Positions 1 through 7,873 of a DNA stretch of 64,000 bases are shown in pieces (the stretch's first letter is position 1; the number at the start of each line of letters is the position of its first letter). The DNA comes from Agromyces sp. Root81. GTDB taxonomy: Bacteria; Actinomycetota; Actinomycetes; Actinomycetales; Microbacteriaceae. Position numbers and translations under genes: made by a program. The DNA is taken from contig NZ_LMIR01000002.1 in NCBI RefSeq assembly GCF_001429165.1, forward strand, positions 1,787,261-1,851,260. Reading direction: 5' to 3'. Below the pieces are notes generated by a model. That model was given only the letters and a program-made list of their open reading frames with translations. It had not been told where the DNA came from and searched no databases.

Positions 1-683
1 TGAGCGCAGCCTGCCCTGAGCTCGTCGAAGGGTCGCTCTCGTGGGCCGTCAGGAGCGTGGTCACGAGGTCGTCGCGCGGGGTCGCCGCCCGATCGGCGAT
101 GACCTCCTCGATGTAGCCGGTGAGCCCCTCGAGCGCGGCCTCGATGCGCGGCAGGTCGTTGCGCACGTTGACGCCGAATGACTTGCCGAGGTCGTCGGCC
201 CAGTGCGCGACCTGCGGCCACTGCTCGTCGGGCAGGCCGAGCAGCATGCAGAGGATGCGGGAGGCGTAGGGCTCCGCGAACTCCGACACGAACTCGACTC
301 GGCCGCGCGGAGCGAAGCCGTCGATGAGCTCGTTCGCGAGCGCCTGGAAGCGCGGTCGCATCGCCTCGATCGCCCGGCTCCGGAACGCGGGGCCGAGCAG
401 GCGCCGCAGGCGCAGGTGATCGTCGCCCTCGATGCTCAGCAGGGTCTCGCCCCACCACTGCTGCCACGGTCCGTCGTGGATGCCGTTCTGCGCCGGCCAG
501 CGCGCGTTGCCCTGCTGGAATCGGCGATCCTTCAGCACGGCGGTGCCCTCGTCGTAGCGCAGGATCGCCCAGCCGTAGGGCGTCTCGGCGTACCAGCCCG
601 CATTGCGGGCCTCGAGCACGGGCTCCGACGTGACGTCGAAGGCGGGGTCGGCGAGGTCGAGGTGTGGAACAACGTCGGTCACA
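1..683 (-). CDS. Cytochrome P450, N-terminal part (runs off left edge)
   Basis: About 227 residues of a P450 monooxygenase are visible. The protein starts at a GTG (683) as VTDVVPHLDLADPAFD, and the segments WAILRYDEG, LLSIEGDDHLRLRRLL and FRSRAIEAMRP match the bacterial P450 N-terminal half (the C-helix HxxxR region that contacts haem). The I-helix and the haem-binding Cys lie beyond the edge, so activity cannot be judged. A TAGGCT box sits 7 bases upstream of the GTG, which supports this start and a leaderless mRNA. Near the edge the frame runs through a short repeat-like stretch translated DPSTSSGQA. Substrate unknown. Confidence 0.85.
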
Positions 684-690
684 GGCCAGA

Positions 691-696
691 GCCTAC
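691..696 (-). promoter_or_regulatory. -10 box of leaderless P450 promoter
   Basis: TAGGCT on the minus strand, 7 bases before the GTG at 683. There is no room for a ribosome-binding site, so transcription probably starts at the start codon. Confidence 0.55.
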
Positions 697-747
697 CCAC
701 CGCGGGTTCATCGACCATCGGGATGGCCGGCCTGCCATGATGTCGGC

Positions 748-1596
748 ATGGCGACCTTCACCGATGCGCACGGGGTCAGGATCCACTACGAGTCGTGGCG
801 GGTGCCCGGCGCGACCGCGGTGATCCAGCTCGCGCACGGCGTCGGCGAGCACATCGGCCGCTACGGCGAGCTGATCGAAGCGCTGAACGCCGCCGGCTAC
901 TCGGTCTGGGCCGACGACCATCGCGGCCACGGCCAAACCGGCTTCGAGCACCACGGCGGCGACCTCACCCGCATGGGCCGACTCGGTCCTGGCGGACTCC
1001 GGGCGACGATCGACGCGGTCGAGCAGTTCAGCGGCGTCATCCGCGAGGCCGAGGGTCCCGAGCTGCCGCTCGTGCTGCTCGGCCACTCGTGGGGCTCGCT
1101 CATGTCGCAGATCATCGTGAACCGCAGCGCCGAGAAGTACGACGGCGTCGTGCTCACCGGCACCGCCTATCGCACGCTGTTCGACATGAACGGCGGCGAC
1201 CTGAACGCCCGCCACAAGCACCTCGGGCCGACCCCGGTCGAGTGGCTCAGCCGCGACCCCGACGTCGCGCCCGCCTTCATGGCCGACCCGTACACGACCG
1301 CCGTGCCGCTGCGGAAGCTGTTCGGCACGGTCGACTCGCTGCGCCTGCTCGGTCGGCCGGCGCGGGACCTGCCCGCCGAGCTGCCGCTGCTCATCATGGT
1401 CGGCTCCGACGACCCGCTCGGCGGCGAGGAGAGCGCGGCGAAGCTCGCGAACTCCTACGTGCACCGCTCGGGCCTGGTCGATGTCGAGCTCATCGTCTAC
1501 GAGGGCGCACGGCACGAGATCTTCAACGAGACGAACCGGGCCGAGGTGCGGGCCGACCTCATCGGCTGGCTCGACGAGCGGTTCGCGGTCGACTGA
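748..1596 (+). CDS. Alpha/beta hydrolase, lysophospholipase/monoacylglycerol lipase type
   Basis: 282-residue cytoplasmic serine hydrolase. Visible features are HGVGEH (oxyanion-hole region) near residue 35, DDHRGHGQT, the nucleophile elbow GHSWG (GxSxG), the acid region VGSDDPLGG and the catalytic His in ARHEIFNE. This order matches the lysophospholipase/monoglyceride lipase family (COG2267), which cleaves acyl esters; the true substrate is not readable from sequence. The ATG at 748 is preferred because a CATGAT box lies 6 bases upstream, and the frame upstream of it is not protein-like. It is divergent from the P450. Confidence 0.85.
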   Translation: MATFTDAHGVRIHYESWRVPGATAVIQLAHGVGEHIGRYGELIEALNAAGYSVWADDHRGHGQTGFEHHGGDLTRMGRLGPGGLRATIDAVEQFSGVIREAEGPELPLVLLGHSWGSLMSQIIVNRSAEKYDGVVLTGTAYRTLFDMNGGDLNARHKHLGPTPVEWLSRDPDVAPAFMADPYTTAVPLRKLFGTVDSLRLLGRPARDLPAELPLLIMVGSDDPLGGEESAAKLANSYVHRSGLVDVELIVYEGARHEIFNETNRAEVRADLIGWLDERFAVD

Positions 1597-1605
1597 GGCG
1601 CGTCG

Positions 1606-1968
1606 TCAGTCGAGCATCGCCCACGCCACGCACAGCACACCGGCCGCAGCGAGCACGAGCCATGACGGGTGTCGTGCGCGGCTGAACACCAGCGGCAGCA
1701 GGCTCGCCGCGATGAGGCACCACCCGATCGCCGCGATCGCGGCATCGACGCTGGCATCGAACGCGAACAGCGCCAGCGCGATGGCGATGGCGAGGGCGAG
1801 CACCGACGTGACATGCCAGGCGAACCGCAGCGTCGCGAGCGGGAAGTCCGCTCCAGCCACTCGTGGCAGTTCGTGCTGCCGCGAGAGCGGCACGAGGATG
1901 AAGCGCTCGCCGAGCAGCGAGTGGCCGATGGCGAGCACGAGCATGAGCACCGAGGCGATGACGAGCAT
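1606..1968 (-). CDS. Small four-helix membrane protein
   Basis: 120 residues, almost entirely hydrophobic, with about four predicted membrane segments (residues 1-19, 46-68, 72-95 and 102-119). A short polar patch, ERFILVPLSRQHELPRV, follows the first segment. I do not recognise a named family. The start is supported by a TAGCCT box six bases upstream of the ATG. It converges with the hydrolase gene. Function unknown; likely an integral inner-membrane protein. Confidence 0.65.
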   Translation of the reverse strand: MLVIASVLMLVLAIGHSLLGERFILVPLSRQHELPRVAGADFPLATLRFAWHVTSVLALAIAIALALFAFDASVDAAIAAIGWCLIAASLLPLVFSRARHPSWLVLAAAGVLCVAWAMLD

Positions 1969-1974
1969 GCCGAC

Positions 1975-1980
1975 AGGCTA
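1975..1980 (-). promoter_or_regulatory. -10 box of leaderless promoter
   Basis: TAGCCT on the minus strand, 6 bases before the ATG at 1968, the same geometry as at the other leaderless starts here. Confidence 0.45.
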
Positions 1981-2023
1981 TCGACGAGCGGTCAGTCGGT
2001 TCGTCGGATGGTCGAGACGCCGC

Positions 2024-2668
2024 TCAGACCGCGGCACGCCCCGGCGGCACGTCGAAGCCGAGCAGCCGGATGCGCGGATGGCTCGTGAGCTCCGACTCGG
2101 TCGCCCAGGGGTAGACGATCGTGGTGATGCTGCAGTTGCCGAGCACGGGCAGCAGGTCGCGGTAGCCGTCGGGATCCATGCCGGCCAGCTCGCAGAAGAG
2201 CAGCCTGATGAGCGTCGCGTGCGCGACGATCAGGACGCGCCCGTCGGGGAACTCCTCGACGAGCTCGTCGAAGACCGGTAGGGCGCGGGCGATGCCGTCG
2301 CGTCCGCGTTCGCCGCCCGGGAAGGGGTTCGTCGCCGGCGCCCGGCAGAACGCCGCCCACTCGGCGGGGAACCGCTCGGCGAGCTCGGCCGGAGTCAGCC
2401 CCTCGCCGTCGCCGAAGTCGATCTCGACGAGCCGGTCGTCGACGCGCAGCGCGAGCCCGGTCGTCTCGACGGATGGCGCGGCCGAACGCCGCGCGCGGCT
2501 GAGCGGCGATGCCACGATCGCGTCGAGGCTCGCGTCGACCGCCCAGGCCCCGAGGGCGGCGGCCTGTCCGAGACCGTGGCGCGTCAGCGGGACATCCGAA
2601 TTGCCCGCGTACCGGTGGTCGGCGTGCCAGGTCGTCTCCCCGTGGCGTGCCAGGTAGAACGTCGTCAT
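2024..2668 (-). CDS. Histidine phosphatase family protein
   Basis: 214 residues. The N-terminus FYLARHGETTWHADHRYAG carries the RHGE motif whose His forms the phosphohistidine intermediate. ASPLSRARRSA supplies the second Arg, and VLIVAHATLIRLL the second catalytic His. This is the phosphoglycerate-mutase-like branch (broad-specificity phosphatase, GpmB/CobC-like); the substrate is not predictable. The ATG at 2668 begins exactly at the family N-terminus; the longer upstream frame is antisense to lplA. It is divergent from the lipoate ligase gene, with both promoters in the 70-base gap. Confidence 0.85.
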   Translation of the reverse strand: MTTFYLARHGETTWHADHRYAGNSDVPLTRHGLGQAAALGAWAVDASLDAIVASPLSRARRSAAPSVETTGLALRVDDRLVEIDFGDGEGLTPAELAERFPAEWAAFCRAPATNPFPGGERGRDGIARALPVFDELVEEFPDGRVLIVAHATLIRLLFCELAGMDPDGYRDLLPVLGNCSITTIVYPWATESELTSHPRIRLLGFDVPPGRAAV

Positions 2669-2725
2669 CTCGGGCCCCCTGCCGTCTCCTCGATCGTAGG
2701 ACGCCGCAGCGTCGCCCGGCATCCG

Positions 2726-2731
2726 TAGGCT
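2726..2731 (+). promoter_or_regulatory. -10 box of leaderless lipoate ligase promoter
   Basis: TAGGCT, 7 bases before the ATG at 2739. Confidence 0.55.
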
Positions 2732-2738
2732 GTACCGC

Positions 2739-3788
2739 ATGCACGGTGAATACAAGGTGCCCGGTGGCAAGCTCGTGGTCGTCGATTTCGATGTGCGCGA
2801 CGGGGTGATCGTGAACCCGCGCGTCGCGGGCGATTTCTTCCTCGAACCCGACGAGGCGCTGGGCGACATCGACGCAGCGCTCGGCGGGCTCTCCGCGGCA
2901 TCCGATGCGAAGCAGATCGCGGCGGCGATCGCCGCGGGCCTCCGCCCCGACGCCGTCATGCTCGGCTTCTCGGCCGAAGCGATCGCGGTGGCCGTGCGGC
3001 GGGCGATGACGGATGCCACGAGCTGGGCCGACTACGAATGGGAGATCGTGCACGACGCGGCCGTGCCGCCGCGCACGCACCTCGCCCTCGACGAGGTGCT
3101 CGCGACCCGCGTCGGCGAGGGGCGCCGCAAGCCCACGCTGCGCTTCTGGGAGTGGGACGAGTCGGCCGTGGTCATCGGCAGCTTCCAGTCGGTGAAGAAC
3201 GAGGTCGACCCCGAGGGCGCCGAGAAGTACGGCTTCGACGTCGTGCGCCGCATCTCGGGCGGCGGCGCGATGATGATGGAGCGCGGCAACGTCGTGACGT
3301 ACTCCCTCTACGTGCCGGGCGAGCTCGTGCAGGGCATGAGCTTCGCCGACTCCTACGCCTTCCTCGACGACTGGGTGCTGCAGGGACTGCGCGCGGTCGG
3401 CATCGAGGCGACCTACCAGCCGCTCAACGACATCGCGAGCCCGCTCGGCAAGATCGGCGGCGCCGCGCAGAAGCGACTCGGATCCGGCGGGGTGCTGCAC
3501 CACGTCACGATGTCGTACGACCTCGACAACGAGAAGATGCTCGAGGTGCTGCGCATCGGCCGCGAGAAGATCAGCGACAAGGGCATCGCCTCGGCGGCCA
3601 AGCGGGTCGACCCGCTGCGCTCGCAGACGGGCCTCAGCCGTGCGGCGGTCATCGAGAGCCTGAAGCAGACCTTCACCTCGCTCTACGGCGCGACCCCCGG
3701 CACGGTGGGCGCCGACGAACTCGCCGAGGCCGAGGCGCTCGTCGCGTCGAAGTTCTCGACGCAGGAGTGGCTGTACCGGGTGCCCTGA
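2739..3788 (+). CDS. lplA: Lipoate--protein ligase with N-terminal accessory domain
   Basis: 349 residues. Residues 1-85 (HGEYKVPGGKLVVVDFDV..., VAGDFFLEPDEAL) look like the small LplB/C-terminal accessory domain of lipoate ligases. Residues about 100-349 are the biotin/lipoate A/B ligase catalytic fold, with RRISGGGAMMM (the RRxxGGG lipoate-binding loop) and NDIASPLGKIGGAAQKR (catalytic Lys in KIGGxAQ). It would activate lipoate with ATP and attach it to E2 or GcvH subunits. E. coli LplA has the accessory domain at the C-terminus and archaea encode it as a separate LplB, so the order here is reversed. Leaderless start. Confidence 0.85.
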   Translation: MHGEYKVPGGKLVVVDFDVRDGVIVNPRVAGDFFLEPDEALGDIDAALGGLSAASDAKQIAAAIAAGLRPDAVMLGFSAEAIAVAVRRAMTDATSWADYEWEIVHDAAVPPRTHLALDEVLATRVGEGRRKPTLRFWEWDESAVVIGSFQSVKNEVDPEGAEKYGFDVVRRISGGGAMMMERGNVVTYSLYVPGELVQGMSFADSYAFLDDWVLQGLRAVGIEATYQPLNDIASPLGKIGGAAQKRLGSGGVLHHVTMSYDLDNEKMLEVLRIGREKISDKGIASAAKRVDPLRSQTGLSRAAVIESLKQTFTSLYGATPGTVGADELAEAEALVASKFSTQEWLYRVP

Positions 3789-3819
3789 CCCCGTGCGAGG
3801 AAGGCTCAGCGATCCCCGT

Positions 3820-3825
3820 TAGACT
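3820..3825 (+). promoter_or_regulatory. -10 box of leaderless promoter
   Basis: TAGACT, 6 bases before the GTG at 3832. Confidence 0.5.
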
Positions 3826-3831
3826 CGCCGG

Positions 3832-4161
3832 GTGGATTGGTGGATCTGGCTCGGCATCGCCGCGCTCGTCGTCGCCTTCGTGGCGTACGCCGTGCGGCGC
3901 GGCTGGATCGACCTCTCCGACAAGACCAAGCGCGGCGGCAGCGGCGGCGGCATCATGATGATCGGCGACGAGGTCTTCGCACCGCGCAAGCACGAGGCGC
4001 AGGCCGAGCTCGACCGGCAGAGCCGGCTGCCCGCCCCGGCGCCGCTGCCGGGCGACGGCGACAAGGGCATCTCCTTCGCCGACGACGGCACGGATGCCTC
4101 GCGGCCCGAGCCCGCCCGAGCCGACCGGTTCCGCGGCACGATCCGCCTCGAAGTCGAGTAG
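3832..4161 (+). CDS. Single-pass membrane protein of unknown function
   Basis: 109 residues from a GTG start. One N-terminal membrane helix (residues 3-22, WIWLGIAALVVAFVAYAV) is followed by a soluble tail with a glycine run (GGSGGGIMMIGDEVFAPRKHEAQAE) and an acidic/proline-rich end. The IMMIGDEVFAPRKHEAQ segment is the part most likely to be conserved. I cannot assign a family. The TAGACT box six bases upstream supports the GTG start. The gene is followed directly by a dispersed inverted repeat. Confidence 0.6.
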   Translation: MDWWIWLGIAALVVAFVAYAVRRGWIDLSDKTKRGGSGGGIMMIGDEVFAPRKHEAQAELDRQSRLPAPAPLPGDGDKGISFADDGTDASRPEPARADRFRGTIRLEVE

Positions 4162-4164
4162 TCC

Positions 4165-4290
4165 GTGGGTTGAGGAGGCGCGCCAGCGCCGTCTCGTGGG
4201 TTGAGGAGGCGCGCCAGCGCCGTCTCGAAACCCCGCGTGCGAGCGGCCGGGTTTCGAGACGCGTCCTCCTTCGTCGGGCGCTCCTCAACC
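4165..4290. repeat. Dispersed inverted-repeat element, copy A
   Basis: Left arm GTGGGTTGAGGAGGCGCGCC continuing to GTCTCG is present twice in tandem (4165-4195 truncated, 4196-4232 full to GAAACC). A short spacer follows, then a right arm from GGTTTCGAGACG (about 4249) to CTCCTCAACC (4290). The arms are imperfect inverted repeats that could fold into a long hairpin. It lies between two plus-strand genes. Three relatives lie at 16281, 17981 and 50961. No transposase is encoded. Confidence 0.85.
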
Positions 4291-4318
4291 TGCGGCATCG
4301 AGCTGACAGACTGGACGG

Positions 4319-5221
4319 GTGAGCACCGACGAACCCGACCGCATCATCCATGCGGACAACCTCGCGGTGCTGCCGACCTTCCCCGACGGGCGGTTCACGC
4401 TCATCTACCTCGACCCGCCGTTCAACACCGGTCGGGCCCAGTCGCGGCAGTCGACCCGCCACGTGCGCGTCGCGCCGACGGATGACGCCGAGTCCGCGCA
4501 GGGTTCTGCGGGCGCGGTCGGCACCATCACGGGCTTCGCGGGCAGGCGCTACGAGCGCATCCGCGGCGACCTGCTGCGCTACGACGACCGCTTCGACGAC
4601 TACTGGGGCTTCCTCGAGCCGCGGCTCATCGAGGCATGGCGGCTGCTCGCTGACGACGGCACGCTGTACCTGCACCTCGACTACCGTGAGGCGCACTACG
4701 CGAAGGTGCTGCTCGATGCGCTGTTCGGTCGCGAGTCGTTCCTCAACGAGCTGATCTGGGCCTACGACTACGGCGCCAAGGCGAAGCGCAAGTGGCCGAC
4801 GAAGCACGACACGATCCTCGTGTACGTGAAGAACCCGTCGGCGTACTGGTTCGACTCGACCGCGGTCGACCGCGAGCCGTACATGGCGCCGGGGCTCGTG
4901 ACGCCCGAGAAGGCGGAGCTCGGCAAGCTGCCGACCGACGTGTGGTGGCACACGATCGTCTCGCCGACCGGGCGCGAGAAGACGGGCTACCCGACGCAGA
5001 AGCCCGAGGGCATCCTGCGGCGCATCGTGCAGGCCTCGACGCGCGAGGGCGACTGGGTGCTCGACTTCTTCGCCGGCTCGGGCACGACCGGCGCGGTCGC
5101 CGCGACGCTCGGCCGCCGCTTCGTGCTCGTCGACGAGAACCCCGAGGCGATTGCCGTCATGAAGGGCCGGTTCACGGATGTCGCGGGCGTCGTGTTCGAG
5201 CAGGGGCCGCTGGCGACCTGA
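4319..5221 (+). CDS. Orphan DNA methyltransferase (beta-class, adenine or N4-cytosine)
   Basis: 300 residues. DPPFNTGR at residues 32-39 is methyltransferase motif IV, the catalytic DPPY/F loop, and FAGSGTTG near residue 250 is motif I, the S-adenosylmethionine site. Motif IV before motif I defines the beta class, which holds many N6-adenine enzymes including CcrM-like and type III Mod subunits. TGYPTQKPEGILRRIV just before motif I is typical. No restriction gene is adjacent, so a regulatory or epigenetic role is possible. The GTG start has a CAGACT box six bases upstream. The recognition sequence cannot be predicted. Confidence 0.85.
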   Translation: MSTDEPDRIIHADNLAVLPTFPDGRFTLIYLDPPFNTGRAQSRQSTRHVRVAPTDDAESAQGSAGAVGTITGFAGRRYERIRGDLLRYDDRFDDYWGFLEPRLIEAWRLLADDGTLYLHLDYREAHYAKVLLDALFGRESFLNELIWAYDYGAKAKRKWPTKHDTILVYVKNPSAYWFDSTAVDREPYMAPGLVTPEKAELGKLPTDVWWHTIVSPTGREKTGYPTQKPEGILRRIVQASTREGDWVLDFFAGSGTTGAVAATLGRRFVLVDENPEAIAVMKGRFTDVAGVVFEQGPLAT

Positions 5222-5263
5222 CCGCCGACGTAGCCGGTCTTCACATCAGAGGACGCGAGTCGA

Positions 5264-5312
5264 GTCGGAGGACGCTGCTCCGTTGCCTCGGACGCGACTC
5301 GTGTCCTCCGAC
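5264..5312. terminator. Inverted repeat between convergent genes, possible bidirectional terminator
   Basis: GTCGGAGGAC (5264-5273) and GTCCTCCGAC (5303-5312) are perfect 10-base inverted copies. They lie between the 3' ends of the methyltransferase gene and the LacI gene. There is no U-tract, so termination is an inference from position. Confidence 0.45.
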
Positions 5313-5335
5313 GCGACTGAGCCGAGGCCGAGGGC

Positions 5336-6340
5336 CTACGCCGACGCGCGCCGCACCAGACGGGTCGGCATGATGTTGCGACGCGGCACGTCGGCGTCGC
5401 CCGCCAGGTGCCGCAGCAGCAGGTCGGCCATCTCGAAGCCCATCTGCTCCGACGGCTGGTGCACGGTCGTCAGCGGAATCGCCGAGGAGGTCGCGGCGGG
5501 GCTGTCGTCGAAGCCGACGACGGCGATGTCATCCGGCACCGATCGACCGCGCTCGCGCAGCACGGCGAGCGCACCGGTCGCCATGAGGTCGCTCGCGACG
5601 AAGAGCCCGTCGAGGTCGGGCACCCGGTCGAGCAGGCGCCGGGTCGCTGCGACCGCTCCGGCGGCCGTGAAGTCGGCGGTCTCGACCGCGTCGACGGGCA
5701 TCTCGGCGGCCTCCATGGCCTGTCGGAAGCCGGCGAGCCGGTCGATGCCGGCCGGCATGTCGAGGGGGCCGGTGATCGTGCCGATGCGGCGGCGGCCGAG
5801 GTCGACGAGATGCCGGGTGCCGAGCTGGCCGCCCTCGACGTTGTCGACGTCGACGAAGATGTGGTCGTCGAACTCCGACGACGGCCGGCCGCCGAAGACG
5901 AGCGGCAGTGTCATGCCGGCGTCGTGCTGCAGTTCGTCGCCCTCATGGTGCGAGACGACGAGCGCACCGTCGACGATCCCCGACCGGAGGTAGCGCCTGG
6001 TCTTGTGGCCCGGGTCGGTCGACGCGACGAGGAGGTTCAGCAGGTAGTCGCTCTCGTCGAGGCGCCGGGTGATGCCCTGCACGATCGCGGCGAAGTACGG
6101 GTCGCCGAAGAACCGGGTCGTGTCTTCTGGCACGATCAGCGCGATCGCCCCCGAGGTGCGGCTCGCGAGCGAGCGAGCCGCACGGTTGGGCACGTAGTTG
6201 AGCTTGGCGATCGCCGCGTTCACGGCCGTGACCACGTCGGCGCTCACCTTCGGCGAGCCGTTGACGACCCGGCTCACGGTCGCGCGGGACACCTTCGCCT
6301 CTCGGGCGACCGCTTCGAGCGTCGGTGCCGCAGAACGCAT
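5336..6340 (-). CDS. LacI-family transcriptional regulator of the beta-glucoside module
   Basis: 334 residues. The N-terminal LacI helix-turn-helix is clear: TLEAVAREAKVSRATVSRVV, then the hinge YVPNRAARSLA. Residues 60-334 form the periplasmic-binding-like sugar domain (GDPYFAAIVQGI, FGGRPSSEF, VGFDDSPAATSSAIPLTTVHQP). It is the last gene of a minus-strand set of binding protein, two permeases and GH1 glucosidase. The GAGAGCGCTCTC palindromes around the promoter of that set resemble operators of actinobacterial CebR/CelR repressors, so it is probably their cognate repressor, released by cellobiose or a related beta-glucoside. Confidence 0.85.
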   Translation of the reverse strand: MRSAAPTLEAVAREAKVSRATVSRVVNGSPKVSADVVTAVNAAIAKLNYVPNRAARSLASRTSGAIALIVPEDTTRFFGDPYFAAIVQGITRRLDESDYLLNLLVASTDPGHKTRRYLRSGIVDGALVVSHHEGDELQHDAGMTLPLVFGGRPSSEFDDHIFVDVDNVEGGQLGTRHLVDLGRRRIGTITGPLDMPAGIDRLAGFRQAMEAAEMPVDAVETADFTAAGAVAATRRLLDRVPDLDGLFVASDLMATGALAVLRERGRSVPDDIAVVGFDDSPAATSSAIPLTTVHQPSEQMGFEMADLLLRHLAGDADVPRRNIMPTRLVRRASA

Positions 6341-6403
6341 CCGATCACCACCCCCTTGTCTGCCGTCAGTCTATTTCCGCCAGGTGCGGTCGGGGGTCGC
6401 GGC

Positions 6404-7873
6404 TCAGCTCATCTGCGCCGGCGTCACCGGCAGCGCCCGCTCGCGGATGATCGCGGCGTAGGCGAGCCCGCTGTCCTTCACCGTGCGCTCCTGCGTGTCG
6501 TAGTCGACCCGCACGATGCCGAAGCGCTTGTCGTAGCCCCATGCCCACTCGAAGTTGTCCATGAGCGACCAGTAGAAGTAGCCGTGCACCGGCACGCCCT
6601 CGTCGATTGCGTCGAGGATCGCCCCGAGGTGCGCCTCGAGGAACTCGGTGCGCTCGACGTCGTGCACCGCTCCGTCGGCAGCGACGACGTCGTCGTACGC
6701 CGCGCCGTTCTCGGTGACGAAGAGGCGCACGCCGGCGGATGCCGCGTAGTCCTCGTGCACCCGCACGAGGAGCTCGCGGAGCCCGTCGGGCTGCACCTCC
6801 CATTCCATCGCCGTGAGCGGAAGGCCCTGGGGATGGTTGAAGACGCCGTCGGCGGCCGGGAACGGCGAGCGGATGGCGCGGTCGGTCGGCGCCTGCGCGA
6901 GCAACGGCTGCCCCGCCGGCCGGTCGCTCACGTATTCGCCGTGGTAGTAGTTCACGCCGAGCGTGTCGATCGGGGTGGAGATCACGTCGAGGTCGCCGGG
7001 TTGCACGACCGCGTCGAGGCCGAGGGCGCCGACGTCGGCGAGCAGGTCGTCGGCGTACTCGCCTCGGAAGATCGGGTCGAGGAAGAAGCGGTTGAACTGG
7101 CCGTCGATGCGGCGTGCGGCGTCGACGTCGCCGGGGTGCGTCGGGTCGACCGGCTTCGCGACCGTGAGGTTCAGCGTGATGCCGAGTTCGAGCTCGGGGT
7201 CGCGGCCTCGCAGTGCCTGCACGGCGAGGCCGTGGGCGAGCAGCAGGTGGTGGCCGGCGGCGAGGCCCGCCGCGACATCCTGACGCCCCGGTGCGTGCGC
7301 CCCGCCGGTGTAGCTCAGGAACGACGAGCACCACGGTTCGTTGAGCGTCGTCCACACGTCGACGCGGTCGCCGAGGGCGTCGTGCATCGCGAGCGCGTAG
7401 TCGCGGAAGCGGAACGCCGTGTCGCGGTTCGTCCACCCGCCGAGGTCCTCGAGGGCCTGCGGCAGGTCCCAGTGGTAGAGCGTGAGCCACGGCTTGATGC
7501 CGGCGCCGAGCAGCTCGTCGACGAGGCGGGAGTAGAAGTCCACGCCCTTCGGGTTCACCGGGCCGCCGTCGGGCTGCACCCGCGACCACGAGGTCGAGAA
7601 GCGGTAGGTCTGGAGGCCCAGCTCCCGCATGAGCGCGACGTCCTGCGGCATGCGGTGATAGTGGTCGCACGCGACATCCCCGTCGTCGCCGTTGATCACC
7701 GCGCCCGGGACCCGGCAGAAGGTGTCCCAGATCGAGGCCGTGCGGCCGTCTTCGAAGGCAGCGCCCTCGATCTGGAACGCCGCGGTCGCTGCGCCGAGCA
7801 GGAAGTCGGACGGGAACGGTCGGCTGGTGACATCGGTCACTGTGGTGAGGTCCTCTCGGAAGTCGATGGTCAT
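6404..7873 (-). CDS. GH1 beta-glucosidase
   Basis: 489 residues, the usual length for glycoside hydrolase family 1. FPSDFLLGAATAAFQIEG is the family N-terminal signature, with Q and E contacting sugar. TLNEPW places the acid/base at Glu179 and VTENG the nucleophile at Glu388. HWDLPQAL and WSLMDNFEWAWGY are further family blocks. No signal peptide, so it would cleave imported beta-glucosides such as cellobiose in the cytoplasm. The ATG at 7873 overlaps the stop of the upstream permease (ATGA), so translation is probably coupled. The role resembles BglC of Streptomyces ceb loci. Confidence 0.92.
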   Translation of the reverse strand: MTIDFREDLTTVTDVTSRPFPSDFLLGAATAAFQIEGAAFEDGRTASIWDTFCRVPGAVINGDDGDVACDHYHRMPQDVALMRELGLQTYRFSTSWSRVQPDGGPVNPKGVDFYSRLVDELLGAGIKPWLTLYHWDLPQALEDLGGWTNRDTAFRFRDYALAMHDALGDRVDVWTTLNEPWCSSFLSYTGGAHAPGRQDVAAGLAAGHHLLLAHGLAVQALRGRDPELELGITLNLTVAKPVDPTHPGDVDAARRIDGQFNRFFLDPIFRGEYADDLLADVGALGLDAVVQPGDLDVISTPIDTLGVNYYHGEYVSDRPAGQPLLAQAPTDRAIRSPFPAADGVFNHPQGLPLTAMEWEVQPDGLRELLVRVHEDYAASAGVRLFVTENGAAYDDVVAADGAVHDVERTEFLEAHLGAILDAIDEGVPVHGYFYWSLMDNFEWAWGYDKRFGIVRVDYDTQERTVKDSGLAYAAIIRERALPVTPAQMS

